From assembly GCF_900101265.1 (NCBI RefSeq), contig NZ_FMZS01000003.1, positions 124,001 to 188,000 on the forward strand: a stretch of DNA of 64,000 nt. The letters are read 5' to 3'. Shown here piece after piece: positions 1-7,697 of this stretch. Both the position numbers and the translations under genes were made by a program. The notes below the pieces were generated by a model. It was not told the DNA's origin. It ran no database searches and saw only the letters and a list, made by a program, of their open reading frames with translations. The DNA is from Massilia sp. PDC64 (lineage in GTDB: Bacteria; Pseudomonadota; Gammaproteobacteria; Burkholderiales; Burkholderiaceae_D). Within the stretch, counting starts at the first letter, position 1, and each line of letters starts with the position of its first letter.

Positions 1-97
1 CGACAGCGTGCTGTTCGCCGTGACGGACCTCGATTGGCCGGACGTCCGCGCGCGCCTGGAACGGCGGCTCGGCATCCATTCCCTGGAGATCGCATGA
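1..97 (+). CDS. 3' end of an unidentified gene (partial)
   Basis: The window opens inside a reading frame that runs from base 2 to a TGA at 95-97 and gives 31 residues ending in ...RRLGIHSLEIA. The stop overlaps the ATG of the next gene (ATGA), which is typical of translationally coupled genes in one operon, so this is probably a genuine gene end. The fragment is too short to assign a family. Confidence 0.6.
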   Translation, partial: DSVLFAVTDLDWPDVRARLERRLGIHSLEIA

Positions 98-567
98 ACG
101 TCAAGTCTTCCCTGTTCGCCGGCCTGGTGGCCGCTATCGTCGCCGGTGCGGCACACGGCCAGGCCATCCGCAAGACCAATCCGCCGTCCGTGCCGAAGCC
201 CGTCGCCGCGTACAGCCACGTGGCCGAGGTGCCGCCCGGCACGCGCCTGCTGTTCCTGGCGGGACAGGTCGGCAACCGGGCCGACGGGTCGCTGCCGGAA
301 GGCGTCGAGGACCAGGCTGTGCAGGCGCTGGAAAACATCCGGCTGATTCTTGCGGCACAGGGGGCCGGGCCGCAGGACATCGCCAAACTGACGTTCTACG
401 TGGCGGCGAAACCGGCGTCGCTGGCGAAGCTGAACGCGAAGCGCGCGGAGATGTTCGCCGGGACGCCGCCGCCGCCCAGCACGTGGATCCAGGTGGCGGG
501 GCTGGCGCGGCCGGAGTACCTCGTCGAGATCGAGGCCGTGGCGGCTGTCCCGGCGGCGACTCACTAG
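94..567 (+). CDS. Exported RidA-family (YjgF/UK114) protein
   Basis: 157 residues with an N-terminal signal peptide (hydrophobic residues about 6-18, Ala-X-Gly-Gln-Ala cleavage region near 22) followed by a complete YjgF/RidA fold ending in the family signature VEIEAVA. Family members form trimers; archetypal RidA hydrolyses reactive enamines/imines from PLP enzymes in the cytoplasm. Here the signal peptide predicts a periplasmic protein. The Arg that normally precedes the final strand (in a P-x-R-S motif) is replaced by a Pro-rich stretch (PPPPST), so imine deaminase activity is doubtful and a Rid4-7-like role is more likely. A GGAG at 85-88 precedes the ATG, and the start overlaps the upstream stop. 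The stop overlaps the convergent AraC gene by 4 bases. Confidence 0.85.
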   Translation: MNVKSSLFAGLVAAIVAGAAHGQAIRKTNPPSVPKPVAAYSHVAEVPPGTRLLFLAGQVGNRADGSLPEGVEDQAVQALENIRLILAAQGAGPQDIAKLTFYVAAKPASLAKLNAKRAEMFAGTPPPPSTWIQVAGLARPEYLVEIEAVAAVPAATH

Positions 568-1718
568 CGGTTGCCGTGGCTGCGGAACGCCTTGGGCGTG
601 CAGCCGTACTCTTCCTTGAACAGCTTGTTGAAATACGAGACGTTGGCGTAACCGACCGAAAAGGCGATGTCCGCGATGGGCATGTCGGCCTTGTCGGTCA
701 GCAGCCGCGCCGCTGCCGTCAGCCGCAACTGATTCACGTAGCCCGTGAAGGTCATGCCGAGCTCCGTTTTCAGGATCTCGTTGATTTTTTCGCGGTCCGC
801 GCCGATCCGCGCGGTCACGCTGGCCATGTCCAGTTCGGGGTCCGTGTAATGGGTGCCGATGTACTGCAGGATGGCCGCCTTTTCCTTGTCCTTGAACGGT
901 TCCAGGGTCAGTTGCCGGTATGCGAAGAAGCGCCTGTCGTTCTTCAGTTGCGCATCCAGGCCGGCGACGAGCGCCCGGGAGTGGGCCCGCAGGAACCAGG
1001 CGGCGAAGGCGCCCCAGCCGGTCGCCAGGATGACCGCCAGCGCGACGAGGTAGCGATCATCGCGGCCGTGCAGCGTGAATTCGCCGATCTCGACGCGGGA
1101 ATCGACTTCGCGCGGGCTCTTCGGGCTGATGCCGAACACGAATCTGCCGACCTTGCCCAGGTCGTAGGACTGGCGCGACGGGTCGATCTTCGCCGCCTGG
1201 AACCACCACGGCGGAATCGTGAGCCGGGTCAGGTCCAGCGACACCGGCGTGCCCCGCTCGCTGCAGGAGAAATAAGTGAGCGGCGACGGGTAGGTATGAA
1301 ACATGCCGGGCGTCGAGATGCCCGGGTCGAACGTGGACAGGCTGAACACCAGCGAGTTCGCGGGCGCGCATCGGGCGAGGAACGTGACGGTCGTGTACTT
1401 CGACAGATCCGCCGGCGCCGCATTGCCCTGGCCATCTTCCAGCACCAGTTCCGCCCCGACATAGGGATACGTCGCCGCGGATGTGATCCGGAAGTCGAAG
1501 CGGAACGACTGCCGGCCCGGTTCGACGATGCGGATGGTCGATGTGCCGCCCAGGATCGCGTCCGTGGTGACGGCCGGCCGCCAGCGCACGCCGCTCCGTT
1601 CCCTGGGAACGAGCGACGCGGACGGATAGCTTCGCTGGATGCAAAACCATGCGATCAGCGCATCGGCGGCCAGGACGAGGATGAGCGCGACCAGTGCCTG
1701 CTTGTAGAAATCCTGCAT
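564..1718 (-). CDS. Membrane-anchored AraC-family regulator, copy 1
   Basis: 384 residues. Order: one N-terminal membrane helix (about residues 5-25), a roughly 200-residue region predicted outside the membrane with a beta-sandwich look (FRFDFRITSA..., LSKYTTVTFLARCAPANSL, reminiscent of CBM/galactose-binding folds), a second helix (about 225-246), then a cytoplasmic AraC double helix-turn-helix (about 280-380, ending YGCTPKAFRS). This is a one-component transmembrane sensor-regulator, probably responding to an extracytoplasmic carbohydrate or related ligand (inference). The start at 1718 matches the start of the paralogue at 5510 (MQDFY/MQHFY); a longer GTG start at 1754 has no ribosome site. 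The gene lies downstream of, and on the same strand as, the deacetylase lipoprotein. A close paralogue lies at 4320-5510. Confidence 0.85.
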   Translation of the reverse strand: MQDFYKQALVALILVLAADALIAWFCIQRSYPSASLVPRERSGVRWRPAVTTDAILGGTSTIRIVEPGRQSFRFDFRITSAATYPYVGAELVLEDGQGNAAPADLSKYTTVTFLARCAPANSLVFSLSTFDPGISTPGMFHTYPSPLTYFSCSERGTPVSLDLTRLTIPPWWFQAAKIDPSRQSYDLGKVGRFVFGISPKSPREVDSRVEIGEFTLHGRDDRYLVALAVILATGWGAFAAWFLRAHSRALVAGLDAQLKNDRRFFAYRQLTLEPFKDKEKAAILQYIGTHYTDPELDMASVTARIGADREKINEILKTELGMTFTGYVNQLRLTAAARLLTDKADMPIADIAFSVGYANVSYFNKLFKEEYGCTPKAFRSHGNR

Positions 1719-1788
1719 GCTCCTCGATGAATGACTCCCCTCGCGGGGAATCACGCATTATATGTGTCACTGCGGTGTCACTGCGGTG

Positions 1789-3195
1789 TCACTGCGTCCA
1801 GCTCAGCGCTTGCGCGTCCAGCGAGACTTCGTAATAGCCGCGGCGGTCCCACGTCAGGGGCTTGCCGTCCTGCGACAGCGTGCCGCCGTTCACCACGACA
1901 CGCAGCTTGCGGCCCGACGGGAAGTTGGCCGGCAGCGTCCAGCGCCACGTGGTCGTGCCGGCACTGGTCGTGGGCGTGGCCGCCTGCAGCAACTGCTGGC
2001 CGCGCCAGTAGGCGCCGACGTTGACCACGCTGTCGATCCATACCGTGCCCAGCGACTTGGCATGGGCCATGTTGCCGGCGACCGCGCCGATGTCCACGCC
2101 GCCGCCCCAGTCCTGGGTGGTGGGCAGCAGTGTGTGGAACAGATAGATCATCCAGCGGCCCTGGCTTGCGGCGGTGTCGAACCTGGACGCGTCGGCCGGG
2201 AACTCGGCGAGCGGCAGGTTCTGCGCGTCGCTGCCCGTGCCCGGCGCCACCGTGCCGGGCCACACGCCACGCGAGACGAGGAAGCGCGATGCGGCGGCCG
2301 GCTTGTAGTCCGTGTCGCCGAACGGGTAGGCGGAGGTCCACACGGCGGACTGTCCGAGCTTCGTGCGGATGTAGACGCCGGTGTCGTCGAATTCCGCCCC
2401 GGCGCTGCCCAGGCCCGCGGGGCACGTGTTCGGATCGTTGTCGGTCAGTTCCGCGGCCCGGCAGTGGTGCGTCGTGTGGTTGCCGATTTCCGAGCCCTGG
2501 GCGATGGCGTCCTTCCACGTGGCGTCGTAGTTGGGATACCAGTTGGCGACCGGGTTGACGTAATAGGTGACGCGGACGCGTTGCGCCTTCAGGTCCGGGT
2601 AGTGATCGATCTGCGACGGTTGCGAGTCGTCGAAGGTGTAGGACAGGGCGGCCTTGAAGCCGGCCCAGTCGAGTACGCGCAGCCCGGGCTGTCCCGTGGT
2701 GCCGGCGGGGCGGGCCACGTCGCTCGCGACGACCGGCAGCGGCAGGCCGGCCGCGCCGCCGTCGTTCCATGGCAGCACGAGTACCTTCAGCGGGGCCTGG
2801 CTGGTGCGCAGGCCATCGCTGACCTGCACGACCAGGTCGTAGTCGTTGTGGCCGTCGGCATCGCCCGGACGCGCGGTGTCCGGCGCCTGGCGGAACGAGA
2901 GGGCACCGGTCGCGGGATCGATCCTGAAGCGCGCCGCATCGTTGCCGGCGATGGACCACGTGGCGGTGCGCCCGTTGCTCAGGGTCGACGTCGGGATCAG
3001 GAACGTCGCGGTCAGGCCTTCGTGGACGCTCAGGTTGGCCGGCACCGACAGGACCGGTGCGGCCGCGGCCGCGCCGCCGGCACCCGCCTGGACGTCGGGA
3101 CTGTTGACGGCACCGCTGCCCCCGCTGCAGCCGGAAAGAAACGCCACCAGCAGGGCGGGGATGGCGGCTCGGATGTGGTTGTAATTCCTGTTCAA
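1789..3195 (-). CDS. Polysaccharide deacetylase-like lipoprotein with cadherin-like domain
   Basis: 468 residues. A TTG start at 3195 is chosen because a GGAGGA lies 7 bases upstream (3203-3208) and it places a standard lipoprotein signal at the N terminus (hydrophobic stretch, then LSGC lipobox); the longer in-frame ATG at 3240 would bury this. After a Ser/Gly-rich linker comes a cadherin-like beta domain (about residues 45-140), then a NodB-type deacetylase region (about 170-390): SYTFDDSQ matches metal-binding motif 1 and EIGNHTTHH matches motif 2. A short beta-rich tail follows. NodB enzymes remove N- or O-acetyl groups from polysaccharides; here the protein should act at the cell surface or in the periplasm. 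The neighbours are a membrane AraC sensor (downstream, same strand) and a divergent PEP-CTERM lectin. Confidence 0.85.
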   Translation of the reverse strand: MNRNYNHIRAAIPALLVAFLSGCSGGSGAVNSPDVQAGAGGAAAAAPVLSVPANLSVHEGLTATFLIPTSTLSNGRTATWSIAGNDAARFRIDPATGALSFRQAPDTARPGDADGHNDYDLVVQVSDGLRTSQAPLKVLVLPWNDGGAAGLPLPVVASDVARPAGTTGQPGLRVLDWAGFKAALSYTFDDSQPSQIDHYPDLKAQRVRVTYYVNPVANWYPNYDATWKDAIAQGSEIGNHTTHHCRAAELTDNDPNTCPAGLGSAGAEFDDTGVYIRTKLGQSAVWTSAYPFGDTDYKPAAASRFLVSRGVWPGTVAPGTGSDAQNLPLAEFPADASRFDTAASQGRWMIYLFHTLLPTTQDWGGGVDIGAVAGNMAHAKSLGTVWIDSVVNVGAYWRGQQLLQAATPTTSAGTTTWRWTLPANFPSGRKLRVVVNGGTLSQDGKPLTWDRRGYYEVSLDAQALSWTQ

Positions 3196-3269
3196 GATGG
3201 GCTCCTCCAATTGTAATTTTCGACACCCAATCGTAGGCATCCATCCGGCGGCCGCTCTAACGGTTATTG

Positions 3270-3311
3270 CGGAAATTTCCGGCGTGTGCAGAAATTTGCA
3301 TGAATTTCTGC
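3270..3311. promoter_or_regulatory. Two adjacent palindromes, possible operators
   Basis: CGGAAATTTCCG at 3270-3281 is a perfect 12-bp palindrome. GCAGAAATT (3288-3296) and AATTTCTGC (3303-3311) form a perfect inverted repeat with a 6-base spacer. The shared AAATTT core and position between divergent genes suggest a regulator binding region, for instance for the flanking AraC sensors (inference). Confidence 0.4.
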
Positions 3312-3438
3312 CGATTGTTATAGCGCACCCGGCACGACGGTTCGATCGCGGAGACTCGTGTCGGCAATCTTTACACGCGGCATTCCCTGCGACGTTTGCG
3401 CATTTGCAAAAGCTTGATTCCTAAGTAAATGTCACACA

Positions 3439-3453
3439 TGGCTTGTTTTTTGC
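3439..3453 (+). promoter_or_regulatory. Candidate sigma-54 (-24/-12) promoter for the PEP-CTERM lectin
   Basis: TGGCTTGTTTTTTGC has GG and GC at the exact sigma-54 spacing (consensus TGGCAC-N5-TTGC), about 100 bases before the lectin start. PEP-CTERM genes in related bacteria such as Zoogloea are known to be driven by RpoN with the PrsK/PrsR system, which supports but does not prove the call. Confidence 0.45.
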
Positions 3454-3554
3454 TTAACACTGGTGCGGCCAATATTGCTTGGCCGTGTCCATTCAGGGTG
3501 AATAAACATACGCTCGATTCCTGGTTTTTATCAAAATTTACTAAAGGAACGCAA

Positions 3555-4382
3555 ATGATTCGTAAGACCATTCTTGCCGCTGCCATGACCTTTGGCGTCT
3601 CTTTGACTGCCTCCGCAACCACGATCAACTTCACCGACTTCTCGTCGACCGCCGGCCTGCAGCTGAACGGCAATGCCGCGACTGCCCTCGACGACAGCAA
3701 CCGCAATGTCTTGCGCGTCACCCCGTCCGTGGGCAACCAGTCGGGTTCCGTCTTCAGCACGTCGGCCGTCAACCTCGGTAGCGATGCATCGTTCAGCACC
3801 AAATTCCGCTTCAATTTCAACCACCAGTTCAATAGCGGTGCCGACGGCCTGGTATTCGTCGTGCAAACCGTGTCCAATACGGCCGGGGGCGGGGGCGGCG
3901 GCATCGGCTATTACGGCCTGCCGAAGAGCGTCGGCATCGAGTTCGACAACTGGGATAATGGCGCCGGGGATGGCAACAGTGGTAACCATGTCGGCATCGA
4001 TCTCAACGGCGATGTCAATTCCGCCGCGCTCAATACCAGCCTGCCGGTCCTGCTCGACTCCGCTCAGGACTTATTCGCATGGATCGACTATAACGGTGCG
4101 ACGAATCTGCTCGAGGTTCGGCTGAGCGATGTCGATTCCCGCCCGGTTGCGTCGCTGCTGTCGTATGGCGTCGACCTGGTCAGTGTCCTCGGCACCCCCA
4201 ATGCCTTCGTCGGTTTCACGTCCGGCACGGGCCTGGCCGGCGCCAATCACGACGTCATTTCCTGGGAATTCCGGGATACGTTTGCCCCCGTCGATGTACC
4301 CGAGCCCGCGTCGCTGCTGTTACTCGGCGCCGGCGTGGTCGGCCTGGGCGTGACGCGCCGCCGCTCCTGGGCGCGCCGATAA
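3555..4382 (+). CDS. PEP-CTERM-sorted protein with L-type lectin domain
   Basis: 275 residues, start chosen at 3555 behind AAAGGAAC. A signal peptide (about 1-21, ending SASA) leads into a legume/L-type-lectin beta sandwich: DGLVFVVQTVSN and SVGIEFDNWDNG are characteristic strands, and NHVGIDLNGD fits the metal/sugar loop region. The C terminus is a textbook PEP-CTERM tail: VPEPASLLLLGAGVVGLG then an Arg cluster. Such proteins are exported by Sec and processed by exosortase (EpsH/XrtB type), usually in exopolysaccharide-producing bacteria. It should bind polysaccharide at the cell surface. The last 63 bases overlap the convergent AraC gene. A sigma-54-like promoter lies upstream. Confidence 0.88.
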   Translation: MIRKTILAAAMTFGVSLTASATTINFTDFSSTAGLQLNGNAATALDDSNRNVLRVTPSVGNQSGSVFSTSAVNLGSDASFSTKFRFNFNHQFNSGADGLVFVVQTVSNTAGGGGGGIGYYGLPKSVGIEFDNWDNGAGDGNSGNHVGIDLNGDVNSAALNTSLPVLLDSAQDLFAWIDYNGATNLLEVRLSDVDSRPVASLLSYGVDLVSVLGTPNAFVGFTSGTGLAGANHDVISWEFRDTFAPVDVPEPASLLLLGAGVVGLGVTRRRSWARR

Positions 4383-5510
4383 ATCGGTCGCCGTGTTCAG
4401 TCGGCTTGCCAGGTTCCTGAATCCCTTGGGAGAACAGCCGTATTCTTCCTTGAACAGCTTGTTGAAATACGAACTGTTGGCATAGCCGACCGAATACGCG
4501 ATTTCCGCCACGGTCGCACCGGCCTGATCGATCAGCAATCGGGCCGCTTCGGTCAACCTCAGTTTCTTCAGGTAGCCGGCGAACGTCATGCCGAGCTCCG
4601 CCTTCAGCACGTCGTTGATCCTGCTGCGGCCCGCGCCCGTGCCTGCCGCGACACCGTCCAGGTCCAGTCCGGACTGCGCGTAATGGGTGGCGATGAAGCG
4701 CAGGATGTCGGCCTTTTCCTTGTCCTCGAACGGCTCGACGGTCAACTGGCGGTATGCCACGAACGACAAATCCTTCCTGAGCCGGGATGCCACCGTCGCA
4801 CCGAGGGCGCGCGACTGCGCCCGGAAGAATCCGATGCCGAACGCGCTCCAGCCGGTCACCAGGATCACCGCCAGCGCGACGAGGTAGCGGTCGTCGCGCC
4901 CATGCAGCGTGAGATCGCCGATCTCGACATGCGCATCGAGGTCGCGCGGGCTGTACTGGCTCCCACCGAATTCCAGTTTCACGACGCGATCCAGCGTGTA
5001 GGCCCGGCGGGAAAGATCGACGTGTTCGGCGTCGTACCACCACTCCGGAATGGCCAGCCGCGTGAGATCCAGCGAGACCGGCGTGCCCTTTTCGTCGCAG
5101 GAAAAGAACGTCATGGCGGGCTTCGCGGCACCCCCGTCGACCACGGTGACGTTGAGGATCAGCGAATTCGCGGGCGCGCATTTTGCAAGGAAGGTGACGG
5201 TCGAGTACGCGGACAGATCCGCCGCACCATCGAACTGCAATGCCGCCCAGGCCCAGGGATGCGGGATGGCGTCCGAGAGCCTGAAGTCGAAGCGGAGCGA
5301 TTGCTGCGTGGTGTCCCGGATGGCTACCTTGGACGCGCCGCCGTGTGCGCCGTCCGTGATGGCGGCGATGTGCCAGCGCGGCGCCGTGCGATCCCGCGGC
5401 AGGAGCGAAGCGGAGGGCTGGCTGCGATCGATGCAGAAATACGCGATCAGGGCATCGGCGGCCAGCAGGAGAACGAACGCGACGAGCGCCTTCCTATAAA
5501 AGTGCTGCAT
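4320..5510 (-). CDS. Membrane-anchored AraC-family regulator, copy 2
   Basis: 396 residues, same plan as the copy at 564-1718: N-terminal helix (about 5-25), extracytoplasmic beta-rich domain (ADLSAYSTVTFLAKCAPANS), second helix near 230-250 (GRDDRYLVALAVIL is shared with copy 1), and a C-terminal AraC HTH ending YGCSPKGFR. Copy 2 has about 30 extra residues after the HTH, encoded by bases antisense to the PEP-CTERM anchor of the lectin gene. The ATG at 5510 lies one base after the stop of the upstream AraC gene (TGACATG), so the two are probably co-transcribed. The two membrane AraC genes flank the deacetylase and lectin genes, so they likely sense a related polymer or envelope state (inference). 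Confidence 0.85.
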   Translation of the reverse strand: MQHFYRKALVAFVLLLAADALIAYFCIDRSQPSASLLPRDRTAPRWHIAAITDGAHGGASKVAIRDTTQQSLRFDFRLSDAIPHPWAWAALQFDGAADLSAYSTVTFLAKCAPANSLILNVTVVDGGAAKPAMTFFSCDEKGTPVSLDLTRLAIPEWWYDAEHVDLSRRAYTLDRVVKLEFGGSQYSPRDLDAHVEIGDLTLHGRDDRYLVALAVILVTGWSAFGIGFFRAQSRALGATVASRLRKDLSFVAYRQLTVEPFEDKEKADILRFIATHYAQSGLDLDGVAAGTGAGRSRINDVLKAELGMTFAGYLKKLRLTEAARLLIDQAGATVAEIAYSVGYANSSYFNKLFKEEYGCSPKGFRNLASRLNTATDLSARPGAAARHAQADHAGAE

Positions 5511-5511
5511 G

Positions 5512-6303
5512 TCAGCGCTGCGCGAAAAACGCGGACGGCGAACAGCCGAACGTCTTCCTGAACATGTGCGAAAAGGCCGACTGGCTCGTATAGCCCAGTT
5601 CCTCCGCCACGCGCGACAGCGGCATCCCGCGCGCGATCAGCGGTGCCGCGTGCGCGAGGCGCACCTGCTGGCGCCATTCGGTGAAGCTCATTCCCAGCTC
5701 GCGCTCGAACAGCCGCGCCAGCGTGCGTTCCGACGCGCCCACCTGGCGCGCCCAGTCGGCCAGCGTGTGCGTGGCGCCCGGTTCATCGAGCAGGCGTTCG
5801 CACAGGCTTTGCAGGCGCTTGTCGCGCGGGAGCGGTACGCGGATCGGCAGCGCGGGCGAACGCGCCAGTTCGTCCAGCATCAGTTCCGACAGCATCGTCG
5901 CGCGCGGCGACGGTTCCAGTTGCGGCAGGTGTTCCAGTGCGAGGATCAGTTCGCGCAGCAGCGTGGACACCTCCAGCACGCGGCATTCTTCGCCGGGGAA
6001 GGGCGAGCGCGCGGCGTGGATGCGCACGGGGCGCAGGCGCACGGGTTCGAGCACCGTCACTTCGTGCACGACGCCCGGCGGCGTCCAGATCGCGCGCGAC
6101 GGCGGCACGATCCAGCTGCTGCCGGCGGCCGTCAGGCGGATCACGCCTTCGCGCGCATACGTCAACTGGCCGAACGTGTGCGTGTGCGGCGCGACGTTGT
6201 CGGACGCCTCCAGGTCGCGCGCCGTCAAGGTGACGGGCCGCGCCGGCGTGGGGTCGAAGCAGTCGGGAAAGGGCTGCGTATGGTGGACGACGGGGATGCT
6301 CAC
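5512..6303 (-). CDS. AraC-family regulator with N-terminal cupin
   Basis: 263 residues from a GTG start (no ATG fits). An N-terminal cupin sensor (about 10-130; HTHTFGQLTYAREG and WTPPGVVHEV are typical) is followed by a linker and an AraC HTH pair (about 165-260, AEELGYTSQSAFSHMFRKTFGCSPSAF). Regulators of this kind often sit divergent from an MFS transporter, as here (MFS at 6393), and control it. It also heads a two-gene unit with the membrane AraC gene at 5510, separated by one base. The intergenic 6304-6392 should hold both promoters. Confidence 0.88.
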   Translation of the reverse strand: MSIPVVHHTQPFPDCFDPTPARPVTLTARDLEASDNVAPHTHTFGQLTYAREGVIRLTAAGSSWIVPPSRAIWTPPGVVHEVTVLEPVRLRPVRIHAARSPFPGEECRVLEVSTLLRELILALEHLPQLEPSPRATMLSELMLDELARSPALPIRVPLPRDKRLQSLCERLLDEPGATHTLADWARQVGASERTLARLFERELGMSFTEWRQQVRLAHAAPLIARGMPLSRVAEELGYTSQSAFSHMFRKTFGCSPSAFFAQR

Positions 6304-6392
6304 GGATGTCCGATTCTCGATAGAAGTTGTCCTGCTATCGTAAATCAGCCGTGGTCGTTTTGCCTACACTGGCGTTTTCCAATGGAGTAAAT

Positions 6393-7607
6393 ATGTCACA
6401 AGACAGCACCCTGCGCGCCGACGCGCGCGTGATCGCCCTCGTGGGCCTGGCCCACGGCACCTCGCATTTCTACCACCTGATCCTGGCCGCGCTGTTCCCC
6501 TGGCTGAAGCCCGCGTTCGGCCTCAGTTACGCGGAACTGGGCCTGCTGCTGACGGCGTTCTTCGTCGTGTCGGGCGTCGGCCAGGCGCTGGCCGGCTTCG
6601 TCGTCGACCGCGTGGGCGCACGCAGCGTCCTGTTCTTCGGCATGGCGATGCTGGGCGTCTCCGCCCTCGTGCTGTCGGTGGCCGGCAGCTACGCGGCGCT
6701 GATGGCGGGCGCGCTGCTGGCCGGCGTCGGCAACAGCATTTTCCATCCGGCCGACTACACCTTGCTGAACCAGCGCGTCTCGCGCGCCCGGCTGGCGCAC
6801 GGCTTTTCCGTGCACGGCATCAGCGGCAACATCGGCTGGGCCGCGGCGCCGCTATTCATGACGACGGTGGCCGCGTCCTCCAGCTGGCGCATGGCGCTCG
6901 CGTACGCCGCCGTGCTGCCGTTCGCCGTGCTGGCGATCCTCGTCCTGAACCGCGCCTACCTGCGCCCGGAACCGAAGCCGGTCGCCGCGCCTGCCGCGGC
7001 GGGCGGGGAGGGCACGCTGTCGTTCCTGCGCCTGCGCGCCGTGTGGATGTGCTTCGCGTTCTTCTTCCTCACGGCCGTGGCGTTGGGCGGCATCCAGGCG
7101 TTCGCGTCGATCGGCCTGATGCAGCTGTATGGGATCTCGCGCGAGCTGGCGACGGGGTCGTACACGGCGTACATGCTGGCGTCGGCGGGCGGGATGCTGC
7201 TGGGGGGCTTCGTCGGCGCTGGCCGGCAGGACCATGACCGCACGGTCGCCATCGCGTTCGCCGTGGCCGCGGCGCTGGCACTGCTGCTGGGGGCGGCCGT
7301 CGTGCCGGGCTGGCTCGCACTGCCGTTGATGGCGCTCATCGGTTTCTTCTCGGGCGTCGCGGGTCCGTCGCGCGACCTGATGATCCGCGCGGCGGCGCCG
7401 AAGAATGCGACGGGGCGCGTCTATGGCGTCGTGTACTCGGGGCTGGATTCCGGCCTGTCCGTCGGGCCGGCGCTGTTCGGGCTCGTGATGGATGCGGGGC
7501 ATCCGGGCTGGCTGTTTGCGGGGATCGCGTTGTTCCAGGCACTGGCGATCGTCACGGCGGTGGGTGTCGGCGGCGGGACGAGGAGTGCGCGGCTGCAGAA
7601 TGCGTGA
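6393..7607 (+). CDS. MFS transporter, fosmidomycin-resistance (Fsr)-like
   Basis: 404 residues, twelve predicted membrane segments, inner membrane. The start is set at 6393 behind GGAG (the frame extends upstream without a ribosome site). The first half contains the MFS loop 2-3 signature (GFVVDRVGARSVLFFGMAML) and the stretch GVGNSIFHPADYTLLNQRV, which is typical of the Fsr-like branch. The gene is divergent from the cupin-AraC regulator, its likely controller. The substrate is unknown; drug or small-molecule export is an inference from the family. Confidence 0.85.
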   Translation: MSQDSTLRADARVIALVGLAHGTSHFYHLILAALFPWLKPAFGLSYAELGLLLTAFFVVSGVGQALAGFVVDRVGARSVLFFGMAMLGVSALVLSVAGSYAALMAGALLAGVGNSIFHPADYTLLNQRVSRARLAHGFSVHGISGNIGWAAAPLFMTTVAASSSWRMALAYAAVLPFAVLAILVLNRAYLRPEPKPVAAPAAAGGEGTLSFLRLRAVWMCFAFFFLTAVALGGIQAFASIGLMQLYGISRELATGSYTAYMLASAGGMLLGGFVGAGRQDHDRTVAIAFAVAAALALLLGAAVVPGWLALPLMALIGFFSGVAGPSRDLMIRAAAPKNATGRVYGVVYSGLDSGLSVGPALFGLVMDAGHPGWLFAGIALFQALAIVTAVGVGGGTRSARLQNA

Positions 7608-7697
7608 GACGCGCGGGTGCTGATGAAGATCGTTGTAGACAAAGATGTCTATATCGGGATACGCTCTTGACACTTTCCAGTTGAATGGGGCAGATCG

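Larger units (their letters stand above)
3196..3554. other. 359-bp divergent intergenic region, AT-rich
   Basis: The region separates the deacetylase lipoprotein from the PEP-CTERM lectin and is clearly richer in A+T than its neighbours. It holds the palindromes at 3270-3281 and 3288-3311 and a sigma-54-like element at 3439-3453. No convincing small gene was found; the reading frame that extends the lectin upstream to 3429 lacks a ribosome site. Confidence 0.6.

Noticed and set aside
3429-3554. Upstream extension of the lectin gene to 3429
   Set aside because: It would hide the signal peptide and cover the sigma-54-like element; AAAGGAAC supports the start at 3555.
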